DNA from: an uncultured Lachnospiraceae bacterium | GTDB lineage: Bacteria > Bacillota > Clostridia > Lachnospirales > Lachnospiraceae | Direction: 5' to 3' | NCBI GenBank assembly: GCA_910579505.1 | Contig: CAJTTZ010000008.1 | Location: 62,001-126,000, forward strand | Length of the DNA: 64,000 bases | Shown here: in pieces, positions 25,261 through 33,498 of the stretch | How the letters are laid out: the number at the start of each line of letters is the position of its first letter | Position numbering within the stretch: position 1 is the first letter of the stretch | Translations under genes and position numbers: made by a program | The notes under the pieces: model-generated | Databases searched by the model: none | Told to the model about the DNA's origin: nothing | What the model saw: only the letters and a program-made list of their open reading frames with translations

Positions 25261-26289
25261 CTATTTCCCCAACCCTTCCACAAAAGATTGGTAAGTTTCC
25301 TCCGATACAGGGGGCGTCAGTTCCTCGTCTATTATCATCTGCTGCAGCTCCATCGCCTTCTCATAAACCGCAGGGTCCATGATCCTGTTCTCCTCGGGAA
25401 TGCCCACGCAGCCTTCTTTGAGCCCGTAGCTGTATGTGTTTCCGCCGATCCGCTCTCCCTCCATTGCCATGGTGGACACAAGTTCCACCGCAATATTGGT
25501 ATTCTTCATGCCGGAAGTCAGCACATTGTCCGGCGCCAAATGGGACTGGTCCGTGTCAACGCCTATGACAAGCTTCCCATTCTCCTTCGCCGACTCAATC
25601 ACGCCGTAACCCGCGCCTCCCGCCGAGTGAAAGATGATATCGCAGCCGTTGGAATACATCTTGTTGGAGATCGCCTTCGCCTTTGCCGCATCGGAATAAC
25701 TCTCCGTAAACTGCGACTGCACCTCGATCTTGCGCCCCTGCACATACCCGGCATAGGCCACGCCGCCCATATAACCGTACTGGAACTGGTCGTTTATAAA
25801 GCTCTTCATGGGGCCAACATACCCCACCTTATCCGTCTTCGTGGTGAGTCCCGCTATGTATCCCACAAGAAAGGAGGATTCCTGCGCCCGGAAAACCACG
25901 CCCGTACAGTTCTGGGGACTATCTTCGAACGCATAATCCACGATGGCAAAATTGATATCGGGATTCATCTTCGCGATAGTCAGCATAGGGTCCGCCAGCG
26001 AATAACCGAGCGCCCATACAAGATCGCTGTAGGTATCCGTCGCCCTGTCAATGTTTGTCAGGTAGTCTGACGCCTGCTTGGATTCCAGCACCCTCACATC
26101 CGCGCCTGTGTGCTCCCCAAAACTCTGCAGCCCCTCCCATGACAGCTGGTTAAAAGACTGGTCGTTGATGCCGCCCGTTCCCGCCACCATGGACACTCTG
26201 TAAACCGAATCATCTTTTTCAGCCACGCCGCAGCCCACAAGCATACCTGCCATTAGGACTGCCGGCATCACCTTTTTCCACTTTTTCAT
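25261..26289 (-). CDS. nupN: Basic membrane protein (BMP) family nucleoside-binding lipoprotein
   Basis: Extracellular binding component of an ABC importer, 342 residues. It starts with a signal peptide and lipobox (MLVGC, lipidated Cys20). The body has the BMP/PnrA fold; GTGGINDQSFNQLSWEGL and the C-terminal IIFHSAGGAGYGVIE are typical ligand-contact regions. It lies 13 nt before the ATPase gene. A nucleoside ligand is inferred from the surrounding deoD, deoB and deoC. A structured intergenic element lies between it and deoD. Confidence 0.92.
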   Translation of the reverse strand: MKKWKKVMPAVLMAGMLVGCGVAEKDDSVYRVSMVAGTGGINDQSFNQLSWEGLQSFGEHTGADVRVLESKQASDYLTNIDRATDTYSDLVWALGYSLADPMLTIAKMNPDINFAIVDYAFEDSPQNCTGVVFRAQESSFLVGYIAGLTTKTDKVGYVGPMKSFINDQFQYGYMGGVAYAGYVQGRKIEVQSQFTESYSDAAKAKAISNKMYSNGCDIIFHSAGGAGYGVIESAKENGKLVIGVDTDQSHLAPDNVLTSGMKNTNIAVELVSTMAMEGERIGGNTYSYGLKEGCVGIPEENRIMDPAVYEKAMELQQMIIDEELTPPVSEETYQSFVEGLGK

Positions 26290-26355
26290 CTGCCCACCTA
26301 CTTTCTTTCTACGTTAATCTTCATGATTCCGCTCTGCGGAATCTGATATCAATGC

Positions 26356-26451
26356 GGAGAATGCCGTATTTTAGGCATTCTCCTGCGTAAAACTTAGTGC
26401 TTCTTGGCGTCCCATCCTATGGCGGGACGTCTTTAGAAGTACTTTTTACGC
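26356..26451 (-). repeat. Family 1 structured element, copy 1 (overlaps deoD stop)
   Basis: In gene-sense (minus) orientation: an 8-bp outer stem (GCGTAAAA, 26444-26451 with 26385-26392), an AGTACTTCT / AGAAGCACT stem, a CGTCCCG / TGGGACG hairpin, and then a second hairpin with a perfect 10-bp stem (26356-26383). The deoD stop codon and its last codon are inside the outer stem. Copies 2 and 3 share the layout. An extra 8-bp hairpin (26325-26343, loop TCT) follows only here. No T run follows, so it is not a classical terminator. Confidence 0.75.
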
Positions 26452-27156
26452 GATCTCCAGCGCAATCTTCATCATATCCGTAAAGCCTGTCTGACGGTCC
26501 TCCACGGAAAGCGATTCCCCTCTGAAAGGCGCGTCGGAGATCGTCAGCATACAGAGCGCCCTCCTGCCGGCGCGCGCCGCATTCATATACAGGGCAGCCG
26601 CCTCCATCTCCGTGGCGAGAATGCCCATCTTCGCCCATTTGCGCAGCGCGTCCTCATCGTCATTGTAGAAAATGTCGGAGGAAAGGATATTGCCTGCCGC
26701 CGTCCTTATGCCGAGACGTTCCCCGGTCTCCACCGCCTTCCTCGCCAGGTCAAAGTCCGCAATCGGGGCGAAAGTGCCGGGCAGATTATACTGTGCGGCA
26801 TAGGCGGAATCCGTGCTCGCCCCCACGCCGATGACCACGTCCCGCAGGTTTACCCTGTCACTCAAGGTACCCGCCGTGCCGATTCGGATGATCTGTTCCA
26901 CCTCATAAAAGTGAAACAGCTCGTATGTATAAATACCCACGGACGGGATGCCCATACCGCCGCCTGCGACCGTCACCCTTTTCCCCTGATAGTTCCCGGT
27001 GAATGCCAGCATGTTCCTGACTGTGTTGACGCACGTAAAATCCGTGAGGAAATTCTCTGCGATAAATTTTGCCCGGAGCGGATCTCCCGGCATCAGTACT
27101 GTCTTTGCGATCTGCTCCTTGGCTGCTCCGATGTGTGGTGTAGGTGTTTTTCCCAT
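26446..27156 (-). CDS. deoD: Purine nucleoside phosphorylase DeoD
   Basis: Hexameric phosphorylase that splits purine (deoxy)nucleosides into base and (deoxy)ribose 1-phosphate, 236 residues. Visible motifs are TPHIGAAKEQIAKTVLMPGDP with the phosphate-binding glycine and arginine, GMGIPSVGIYTYELF, and the family active-site block ATEMEAAALYMNA, followed by TISDAP. AGGAG lies 9 nt before the ATG. It is the first enzyme gene of the nucleoside cluster, 63 nt after the Crp-like regulator gene. Confidence 0.97.
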   Translation of the reverse strand: MGKTPTPHIGAAKEQIAKTVLMPGDPLRAKFIAENFLTDFTCVNTVRNMLAFTGNYQGKRVTVAGGGMGIPSVGIYTYELFHFYEVEQIIRIGTAGTLSDRVNLRDVVIGVGASTDSAYAAQYNLPGTFAPIADFDLARKAVETGERLGIRTAAGNILSSDIFYNDDEDALRKWAKMGILATEMEAAALYMNAARAGRRALCMLTISDAPFRGESLSVEDRQTGFTDMMKIALEIA

Positions 27157-27219
27157 AATTTATTTCTCCTTCCTCTTTTCCGATTTTGTTGTCTGTTTTC
27201 ATAAAATATTTTTAAGGCC

Positions 27220-27945
27220 CTAGCGTATCAAGTTCTCTTCCCTGTACTCCTTAAGACGCTCATACTGCTTTTGTGAAATGCTCAGTTTACTTCCGATACA
27301 GGTAACGAGTCCATCCGCTTCCAGCTTCTGGATGCTCCTCTGTACCGTCCGCACATTCATCCCAATGCGCTGGGCAAGCTGTGCCTGCGTCTTCTGCAGA
27401 ACATACGCCCCCTCGCCGTTCCATTTCCCGTAGGCCTGGGTCAGATACAGCACCAGACGGTCCCTGCCGTTTAAGAGCAGATACTTTCTCTCGTTTGAAA
27501 TCTCCTGCGCCAGCGTCTGCGCAAAGATCTGCGCCCTCATAAAAAGCGCCCTGCCGTCCTGCCGCATCCAGCGCATATAGCCTGCAGTCGGAATCTTTAG
27601 CCCTTCACAGTCCGTTACGGCATGGATCGTGTTCTGGAACTCCGTCAGTCCTGCAAAGGGTTCATAGTCACCGATTATAATGATGCTAAACCCCGAGCTC
27701 TCCACAAAGCTATACACATTCCCCAGCATCTGGATATCCGTCACGCTGATCTCACCCCTTATGATCCCCCATACATATTCACAGTCCATGCCCGCCTGCA
27801 TGATCGCCTGCCCCCTGGGGATCCTTTCGTACTGTATGGCATGTACCAGCTCTTCAGGACAGTTCTCAAAAAAGTCGTTTAAGTATTGCCGCCGCTCTCT
27901 CCCCAGTCTGGTGATTACCTGTGTCAGTTCCTGCTTTGATTCCAT
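27220..27945 (-). CDS. Crp/Fnr family transcriptional regulator
   Basis: A 241-residue regulator with an N-terminal cyclic-nucleotide-binding-like beta barrel (about 30-140) and a C-terminal winged helix-turn-helix (about 170-235, AQLAQRIGMNVRTVQRSIQKL). The cAMP-contact residues of true Crp are not clearly present, so the ligand is unknown. The ATG has GAGGAGG. It is the first gene of the transcript leading into deoD and the nucleoside importer, so it probably regulates that cluster, perhaps through the palindrome at 28070-28087. Confidence 0.85.
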   Translation of the reverse strand: MESKQELTQVITRLGRERRQYLNDFFENCPEELVHAIQYERIPRGQAIMQAGMDCEYVWGIIRGEISVTDIQMLGNVYSFVESSGFSIIIIGDYEPFAGLTEFQNTIHAVTDCEGLKIPTAGYMRWMRQDGRALFMRAQIFAQTLAQEISNERKYLLLNGRDRLVLYLTQAYGKWNGEGAYVLQKTQAQLAQRIGMNVRTVQRSIQKLEADGLVTCIGSKLSISQKQYERLKEYREENLIR

Positions 27946-28069
27946 TGTTCACCTCCTCTTTTTTTGCTTTTTTCATATGCCGTTTTTAAGAAGCCTCTTT
28001 CTCATTCATCATATTTACCATTGTGCCCGCACGTCATATCTATGTTATATACAAATTTTCCAATGCAGG

Positions 28070-28087
28070 ATACGACACGTGTCGTAT
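28070..28087. promoter_or_regulatory. Perfect 18-bp palindrome upstream of the Crp-like gene
   Basis: ATACGACACGTGTCGTAT is a perfect inverted repeat about 125 nt before the regulator start, in an otherwise gene-free gap (27946-28227). A/T-rich -10-like hexamers (TATAAA, TATAAC) lie on both sides. A binding site of a dimeric regulator, possibly the Crp-like protein itself, is the simplest reading. No second copy was noticed in the window. Confidence 0.6.
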
Positions 28088-28227
28088 TTTATACAGTTCC
28101 TTTTCCATTCTCTGTTTTATACAATATAGCTGACATCAGATTGTCTACTTTGCACAAATGGTGTATGAGACGTCCTGCTTATATGGAAAGCGTCTGCCTG
28201 TCGCCCGTCGGCACATGCCAAAGGCAC

Positions 28228-28264
28228 AAAAAAAGAGCACCGACATCTACCGATGCCTGTGCTC
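28228..28264 (-). terminator. Terminator after the PYG-repeat protein gene
   Basis: GAGCAC / GTGCTC outer stem with a CATC / GATG inner stem, followed on the minus strand by seven T. It lies 17 nt after the stop codon of the gene at 28281. Confidence 0.88.
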
Positions 28265-28280
28265 CCTATCCCGTTCTTTT

Positions 28281-29873
28281 CTAAAATACCTTTAGGTACT
28301 TCTCATATTCCTCGTAGGTGACCGTGACCCAGCCCTCCTCATAGTTAAATCCAATCTCCATGCCCTTCGGGGTGTAAAATACAATGATATCGTCGGACTT
28401 GAAGTAATTTGTGATCTGCTGGTCCGTCATGTATGTAAGGTAGGAAATCTCTCCGTTCTGCTCATCGCTCTTCTGGCGAAATTCCACAGAAAACTCGTCG
28501 TCAACCGCAAGGATATCTTCATTGTCCAGAATCACGCCGTTTTTCATATCAATATTTATGCTTTGCAGATAGACGAAACCGTCCCTGTCGCTGTACATCT
28601 CCTCCTGCCATGCAATACTCAGCTTATCTTCATCCATATAAGCCACATAGCCGACCAGTGACGCCAGAAAATAATTCTCCTCGCTCTCCTTGATATGGGA
28701 TTCGTATTCCGCCTCAAAGAGCGCCGTCATCTCATCTACTTCTTTTCGGATATCCTCGTTGATCTTATCCAGGTTCGGCACATCCTCCCCGGAAATAACC
28801 GGAATGCTTGCTGCAATGTAAGCGTTACTGTAGTCCGATTCATACTCAAAGTCTTCCAGATCCACCTGATAGGAGAGATCCGACTGGATTTCATTATGCA
28901 GGTTGTAGTATCTGTCGTCATACTCTGCGTCATCATAGTAGTCATAATCGTAAAAATCGTCGTCACTAAAGAAATCGCTATAATCATATTCGTACTTATA
29001 ATCATAATCTAAGCCGTCATCATAATCATCGTCATGATAATTATAGTCGTAGTCGTCATCAAAATCGTACACATCCCGGCGAATCTCTTCCTTCTCCTTC
29101 TCGGAAAGCATATTCACCGCCTTGCTTGCCAGCGCAAATACCGCCACAAGGAAAAGAACGATAATGCCGATAACAATACCTATAATGAGCCCCGCGTTCT
29201 GCTTTTTCTGCGGCGCGGCATATGGGCTGTAGGGGTTATCGTAAGGCGGCTGCCCGCCAAAGGGAGGCTGCCCGCCATAACCGCCGCCCGCCTGCTGATT
29301 CCCATAAAAGGACTGTGTACCGTAGCCGCCCTGCTGATTCTGATTCCCATACGGAGGCTGTACCGGGTAGCCGCCCTGCTGATTCTGACTCCCATACGGA
29401 GGCTGTACCGGGTAGCCGCCCTGCTGGTTCTGACTCCCATACATAGGCTGCGCCGCGTAGCCGCCCTGCTGGTTCTGATTCCCATACGGAGGCTGTACCG
29501 GGCAGCCGCCCTGCTGGTTCTGATTCCCATAGGGAGGCTGTGTCACATACCCGCCCTGCTGGTTCTGATTCCCGTAGGGAGGCTGCGCCCCATAGGCGCC
29601 ATTCTGATCCCCGTAGGGAGGCTGTACGCCGTAGCCGCCCTGACTCTGGTTCCCGAAAGGAATCTGTGTGTCCGCGTGATTCCCGGAAAAGAGACCGTGC
29701 GTGTCCGCCACAGCCGGCTCAGACTCCGTCTCTTCCACAACAACGGCTGTCTCAACCACTTCCGGCGTTGTGTATATATCATTGCTGCTCTCGGATACAT
29801 AGGGATCTGTATAGACGTCGTTGTCCCTGCTTTCTTTCTCCTGCAGACCTTCCCACTTATCAGGTTCGTTCAT
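28281..29873 (-). CDS. PYG-repeat membrane protein with DUF3298-like C-terminal domain
   Basis: A 530-residue protein of unknown function. Residues 1-70 are acidic; residues about 72-204 are Pro/Tyr/Gly/Gln/Asn-rich tandem repeats; one membrane helix lies at about 227-250; residues about 264-330 are extremely rich in Asp and Tyr. The remaining 200 residues form a folded domain whose end (IIVFYTPKGMEIGF) resembles the DUF3298/RsiV-type extracellular domain. With the N-terminal repeats inside the cell the topology would be type II. AGGAGAG precedes the ATG and a terminator follows. The Asp/Tyr segment could bind metal ions; that is speculation. Confidence 0.7.
   Translation of the reverse strand: MNEPDKWEGLQEKESRDNDVYTDPYVSESSNDIYTTPEVVETAVVVEETESEPAVADTHGLFSGNHADTQIPFGNQSQGGYGVQPPYGDQNGAYGAQPPYGNQNQQGGYVTQPPYGNQNQQGGCPVQPPYGNQNQQGGYAAQPMYGSQNQQGGYPVQPPYGSQNQQGGYPVQPPYGNQNQQGGYGTQSFYGNQQAGGGYGGQPPFGGQPPYDNPYSPYAAPQKKQNAGLIIGIVIGIIVLFLVAVFALASKAVNMLSEKEKEEIRRDVYDFDDDYDYNYHDDDYDDGLDYDYKYEYDYSDFFSDDDFYDYDYYDDAEYDDRYYNLHNEIQSDLSYQVDLEDFEYESDYSNAYIAASIPVISGEDVPNLDKINEDIRKEVDEMTALFEAEYESHIKESEENYFLASLVGYVAYMDEDKLSIAWQEEMYSDRDGFVYLQSINIDMKNGVILDNEDILAVDDEFSVEFRQKSDEQNGEISYLTYMTDQQITNYFKSDDIIVFYTPKGMEIGFNYEEGWVTVTYEEYEKYLKVF
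29262..29660 (-). repeat. In-frame tandem repeats coding for PPYGNQNQQGGY units
   Basis: Six consecutive 45-bp units (residues 98-187) encode variants of a 15-residue PPYGNQNQQGGYxxQ motif, with shorter degenerate units on each side. The nucleotide identity between units is high, so copy number could change by slippage or recombination without shifting the frame. Confidence 0.88.
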
Positions 29874-29956
29874 TCTTCTCTCCTTTACTATTCAGCCTTG
29901 GGCCTCATAGTTACTGAATCTTTACTTGTTTTCACGGCTAAGCTGATACTCTTTTA

Positions 29957-31228
29957 CTACTTCTCCTTGCCGCCGAAAGTCACTTCACTGTAATACTGTA
30001 AAATACATTCCCGCATCAGGGACAGCGCTGCAGATACCGTGCTCTCCCGGATCTTTTCACGGCTTCCGTGGAAATGACACTCCTTCACAGTAACCCTGCC
30101 GCACACATTGCAGCCGATATACACAAGCCCCACCGGCTTCTCCGGCGTACCGCCGTCCGGTCCCGCAATCCCTGTGGTGGAAACGCTCACATCAGTCCTT
30201 GCAAGGGTCGCCGCGGTCTTTGCCATCTCCCTGGCAATCTGCTCGCTGACCGCCCCGTGCTTCACCAGGATATTTTTCTTGATTCCCAGAAGCTTTCGCT
30301 TGGATTTATTGGAATACGTCACATAGCCGGACTTAAACACTTCCGACACGCCGGGCACGTTGATCAGTCTGGCGGAAAGCATGCCGCCCGTGCACGACTC
30401 CACCGTACACGCCGTCAGCTTATTTGCCATGAGCAGGTCCACCACGGCTTTCTCCAGCGTCACTTCACTGTCTGTCGTGTAAACATGGTTGCCAAAACGT
30501 CCTTTCAGCTCCTTAACCATGGGCTTCACGAGCTTTTTCGCCTCTTTCTCATCCGGCGCCGTGGCTGTCACACGAAGATGCACTTCCCCTGTCTTTGCGT
30601 ACGTCGCAATGGTAGGGTTATCCTGCGCGTCAACCAGATCCTCCACCATGCTCTCCGCCTTGCTCTCCCCCACGCCGCAGATCTTCACGGTCTGGGAATA
30701 GATAACGCCTGTTGTTAGTCCCGCCAGATAAGGCATAATCGACTTCTCAAACATGGGGATCAGCTCCCCGGGCGGTCCCGGCATCAGCACCACATGCTTT
30801 CCATTCTCCGCTATAATGATACCGGGCGCGGTGCCGCCTGGATTTTCCACCACGATACAGCCTTCCGGCACCATTGCCTGTTTCCAGTTGTTTTCCGTGA
30901 TCTCCATGTTCCGCTCCGCAAAAAACTGCCGGATCGCCTCCTTGGAAGGCTCATGCAGATACAGTTCTTTTCCCATCACCTTCGCCGCCGCCTCTTTGGT
31001 CAGGTCGTCCTGCGTGGGACCTAAGCCCCCGGAGAGCAGAATGATATCCGCCCTCGTGAGCGCCAGACGGATGGTTTCCATCAGTCTCTCCTCGTTGTCG
31101 CCGACCACGTCCTGATGATAGCAGGAAAGCCCGAGTCCCGCGCATTTTTCCGCGAGATAGGCAGCGTTCGTGTTCACAATGTTTCCGAGCAATATCTCTG
31201 TTCCGACTGCAATAATCTCAACTGTCAT
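29957..31228 (-). CDS. cinA: CinA: nicotinamide mononucleotide deamidase / competence-damage protein
   Basis: A 423-residue two-domain protein. The N-terminal MoaB-like domain (about 1-170) has VGTEILLGNIVNTN and LSGGLGPTQDD; in CinA this part acts as an ADP-ribose pyrophosphatase. The C-terminal domain (about 255-415) has TVESCTGGMLSARL and TGIAGPDGGTPEKPVG, the amidase that converts NMN to nicotinate mononucleotide. The ATG has GAGGATG upstream. It ends the transcript of yicC, remA, gmk, rpoZ, rimO and pgsA, next to pgsA as in many Firmicutes. Confidence 0.93.
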   Translation of the reverse strand: MTVEIIAVGTEILLGNIVNTNAAYLAEKCAGLGLSCYHQDVVGDNEERLMETIRLALTRADIILLSGGLGPTQDDLTKEAAAKVMGKELYLHEPSKEAIRQFFAERNMEITENNWKQAMVPEGCIVVENPGGTAPGIIIAENGKHVVLMPGPPGELIPMFEKSIMPYLAGLTTGVIYSQTVKICGVGESKAESMVEDLVDAQDNPTIATYAKTGEVHLRVTATAPDEKEAKKLVKPMVKELKGRFGNHVYTTDSEVTLEKAVVDLLMANKLTACTVESCTGGMLSARLINVPGVSEVFKSGYVTYSNKSKRKLLGIKKNILVKHGAVSEQIAREMAKTAATLARTDVSVSTTGIAGPDGGTPEKPVGLVYIGCNVCGRVTVKECHFHGSREKIRESTVSAALSLMRECILQYYSEVTFGGKEK

Positions 31229-31288
31229 AGTATCATCCTCTTTTTTAAACCATTACACTTGTTATTAATTGCCGTGTTCCTCTGTATT

Positions 31289-31825
31289 CTATTTTTGGTT
31301 TTCCCGCATGACATTCTTGTTTTTAATCAGGTAATCCACGAGGGAAACCACTGTCAAGGCTACCGCCACCCACATCACAATCTGCGTCACGAGGGCAAGC
31401 GAAGAAAGGTCCGCAATCATCAGGCAAATCATAAGCATCTGGAAAACCGTCTTAAACTTCCCCCAGTAGCTCGCCGCGATCACCACGCCGTTGTCGGAAG
31501 CTACCAGACGGAATCCGCTGATGATAAACTCCCTCGCGATGATGATGATCACCACCCATGCCGGGATCCTCGAAAGCTCCACCAGGCAGATCATCGCCGA
31601 ACAGACCAAAAGCTTATCCGCCAGCGGGTCCATAAACTTTCCGAAGTTCGTCACCAGATTGTATTTTCTCGCGATATGGCCATCCAAAAAATCCGTCAGG
31701 CTTGCCACAATAAATATCGCAAGCGCGATCCACTTGTCGTAAGCCGTGATATCGAACAAAAGGAGCACCACAAAAAAGGGGATCAATATCACGCGGAAAA
31801 TCGTTAATTTATTCGGCAGATTCAT
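31289..31825 (-). CDS. pgsA: CDP-diacylglycerol--glycerol-3-phosphate 3-phosphatidyltransferase
   Basis: Membrane enzyme that makes phosphatidylglycerol phosphate, the first committed step to phosphatidylglycerol. It has 178 residues and about 4-5 membrane helices. The CDP-alcohol phosphotransferase motif is intact: TDFLDGHIARKYNLVTNFG followed by KFMDPLADKLL, carrying the catalytic aspartates. It overlaps rimO by 17 nt and has GGAG inside the rimO end. Confidence 0.96.
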   Translation of the reverse strand: MNLPNKLTIFRVILIPFFVVLLLFDITAYDKWIALAIFIVASLTDFLDGHIARKYNLVTNFGKFMDPLADKLLVCSAMICLVELSRIPAWVVIIIIAREFIISGFRLVASDNGVVIAASYWGKFKTVFQMLMICLMIADLSSLALVTQIVMWVAVALTVVSLVDYLIKNKNVMRENQK

Positions 31826-33152
31826 CTTCCAACTCTCCCATCAAATCATATTCACAGGAACCTGTAATCCTCACCTTTACAAAATCACCGGTCATCAGTT
31901 CCCTATCCGTCTGTACAAACAAATATCCGTCCACATCCGGGGCGTCCTTGTAAGTTCTCGCCACATAGACGTCCTCATCCGCCACTTTGCCTTCGACCAT
32001 CGCCGTCACAAGACGTCCTTCCATGTCAGCCGCCGCGTCAAAGGCGATCTCCTGCTGCAGCGTCATCAGCGCATCACAGCGCGCCTGTTTCACCTCTTCC
32101 GGGATCTGGTCCGGCATGTCTGCCGCCGGCGTATCCTCCTCCTGCGAATAAGGAAAAACACCCAGCCGGTCAAACGCCGTCTCCTCCACAAAGGAAAGGA
32201 GCGTCTCGAAGTCTCTCTCCGTCTCCCCCGGAAATCCCGCAATCAGCGTTGTTCTCAGGCAGATATCGGGAATCTCACGCCGCAATTTTCTGACTATATC
32301 AGTCAATTCCTGCCGGTCCGTCCGCCTTCCCATACGCTTTAATACAGAGTCGGAGGCATGCTGCACCGGTATATCGAGATAATGGCAGATTTTTTCCTCC
32401 TGCCGGATGACCCGGATCAGCGCGTCATCTATCTCTTCGGGATAACAGTAGAGAAGCCTGATCCATACAATCCCCTCTATTAGGCAGAGCCGTTCCAGAA
32501 GTTCCGGCAGAGCCTTATGCCCGTAGAGATCCTGTCCGTAAACCGTCGTCTCCTGCGCCACCAGAATCAGTTCTTTCACTCCCTGGTCCGCCAGTTCCTG
32601 CGCCTCACGCAGCAGGCTATCCATGGGGACGCTCCTGTAAGGTCCCCGCACCTTCGGAATAATGCAGTAAGTACAGCGCTTATCGCATCCTTCCGCAATT
32701 TTCAGATAGGCGAAGTGACCGCCCGTAGTCAGGATGCGTTTCCTGTCCGTGAGCGGTTTCTCGTCCAGCCCGTGATAACAGTCTTTCGCGTTTCCCGCGA
32801 AAGCGGCTTTAAGAACCGCCGGCAGTTCCTCTATGGCGGAGGTGCCGACCACGGCGTCCACCTCCTCGATTTCTTTCCGAATCTCTTCCTGATATCTCTG
32901 TGCCAGACATCCCGTCACAACAAGCGCTTTGATCTGCCCGCTTTTCTTAAGCTCTGCCATCTCCAGAATCGTGTTGACACTCTCCTCCTTGGCATCCCCG
33001 ATAAAGCAGCATGTATTCACCACAACGGCATCCGCCTCGTTTTCGTCATCCGTAAAGCAGTAGCCGTTCTCAGCAAGCATACCGAGCATCCTCTCGGAAT
33101 CCACCAGATTTTTATCACATCCCAGAGACTGGAACAGTACCTTTTTCATCAT
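31809..33152 (-). CDS. rimO: Ribosomal protein S12 methylthiotransferase RimO
   Basis: Radical-SAM enzyme that methylthiolates Asp88 of ribosomal protein S12. It has 447 residues. The N-terminal UPF0004 domain carries cluster cysteines (SLGCDKNLVDSE, NTCCFI, VTGCLAQRY). The radical-SAM triad is in GCDKRCTYCIIPKVRG, and a C-terminal TRAM domain is present. SLGCDKN identifies RimO rather than MiaB. The start has only a weak ribosome site; the second Met is also possible. It lies between rpoZ and pgsA. Confidence 0.96.
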   Translation of the reverse strand: MMKKVLFQSLGCDKNLVDSERMLGMLAENGYCFTDDENEADAVVVNTCCFIGDAKEESVNTILEMAELKKSGQIKALVVTGCLAQRYQEEIRKEIEEVDAVVGTSAIEELPAVLKAAFAGNAKDCYHGLDEKPLTDRKRILTTGGHFAYLKIAEGCDKRCTYCIIPKVRGPYRSVPMDSLLREAQELADQGVKELILVAQETTVYGQDLYGHKALPELLERLCLIEGIVWIRLLYCYPEEIDDALIRVIRQEEKICHYLDIPVQHASDSVLKRMGRRTDRQELTDIVRKLRREIPDICLRTTLIAGFPGETERDFETLLSFVEETAFDRLGVFPYSQEEDTPAADMPDQIPEEVKQARCDALMTLQQEIAFDAAADMEGRLVTAMVEGKVADEDVYVARTYKDAPDVDGYLFVQTDRELMTGDFVKVRITGSCEYDLMGELEDESAE

Positions 33153-33171
33153 AATAGTAAATACCTAAGCC

Positions 33172-33495
33172 TTATTCTGCATCCGTCTCTTCTGCCTCAG
33201 GGGATTCTGTAGCAGAAGCCTCCGCCGGGGTCTCCTCCCCGGAAACCTCTTCCGTCTCCTCCGTTACCTCGTCGGTCAGAATCTGTATTTTGCCCTGATT
33301 CAGCTCTTCCACAGCCACGGACAAAGGCTTTTTGCCTCTGCCGTCCACCAGCTCGTCATCCCCGGCAATGATCTGTCTCGCCCTCTTGGATGTCGCCATA
33401 ACGATTGAGTAACGGCTGCTTACTACCGGATCTTCCCCCTCTTCCACACCGCTGTTCACTACTTTAATTAAATCTGCATAAGATGGATGTAACAT
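33172..33495 (-). CDS. rpoZ: RNA polymerase omega subunit
   Basis: Small subunit that helps assemble RNA polymerase. It has 107 residues: the omega core in about 1-70 (MLHPSYADLIK, SRYSIVMATSKRARQI) and an acidic, Glu/Ala/Thr-rich tail of about 35 residues that is probably disordered. AAGGAGAA precedes the ATG. It follows gmk by 3 nt, the common gmk-rpoZ order. Confidence 0.93.
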   Translation of the reverse strand: MLHPSYADLIKVVNSGVEEGEDPVVSSRYSIVMATSKRARQIIAGDDELVDGRGKKPLSVAVEELNQGKIQILTDEVTEETEEVSGEETPAEASATESPEAEETDAE

Positions 33496-33498
33496 AGA

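Noticed and set aside
26356..26451. Family 1 elements as ordinary rho-independent terminators
   Set aside because: No T run follows the hairpins, the long imperfect stem has conserved internal sequence, and one copy lies in the middle of an operon that must be transcribed through.
29262..29660. Short regular repeats that could look like a CRISPR array
   Set aside because: Units are 45 bp, in frame inside a gene, have no unique spacers and encode a regular PYG peptide repeat.
29034..29993. Long plus-strand ORF of 319 codons opposite the PYG-repeat gene
   Set aside because: It is the antisense shadow of the repeat gene, with no ribosome site and no recognisable domain; the minus-strand gene has a good start, membrane helix and terminator.
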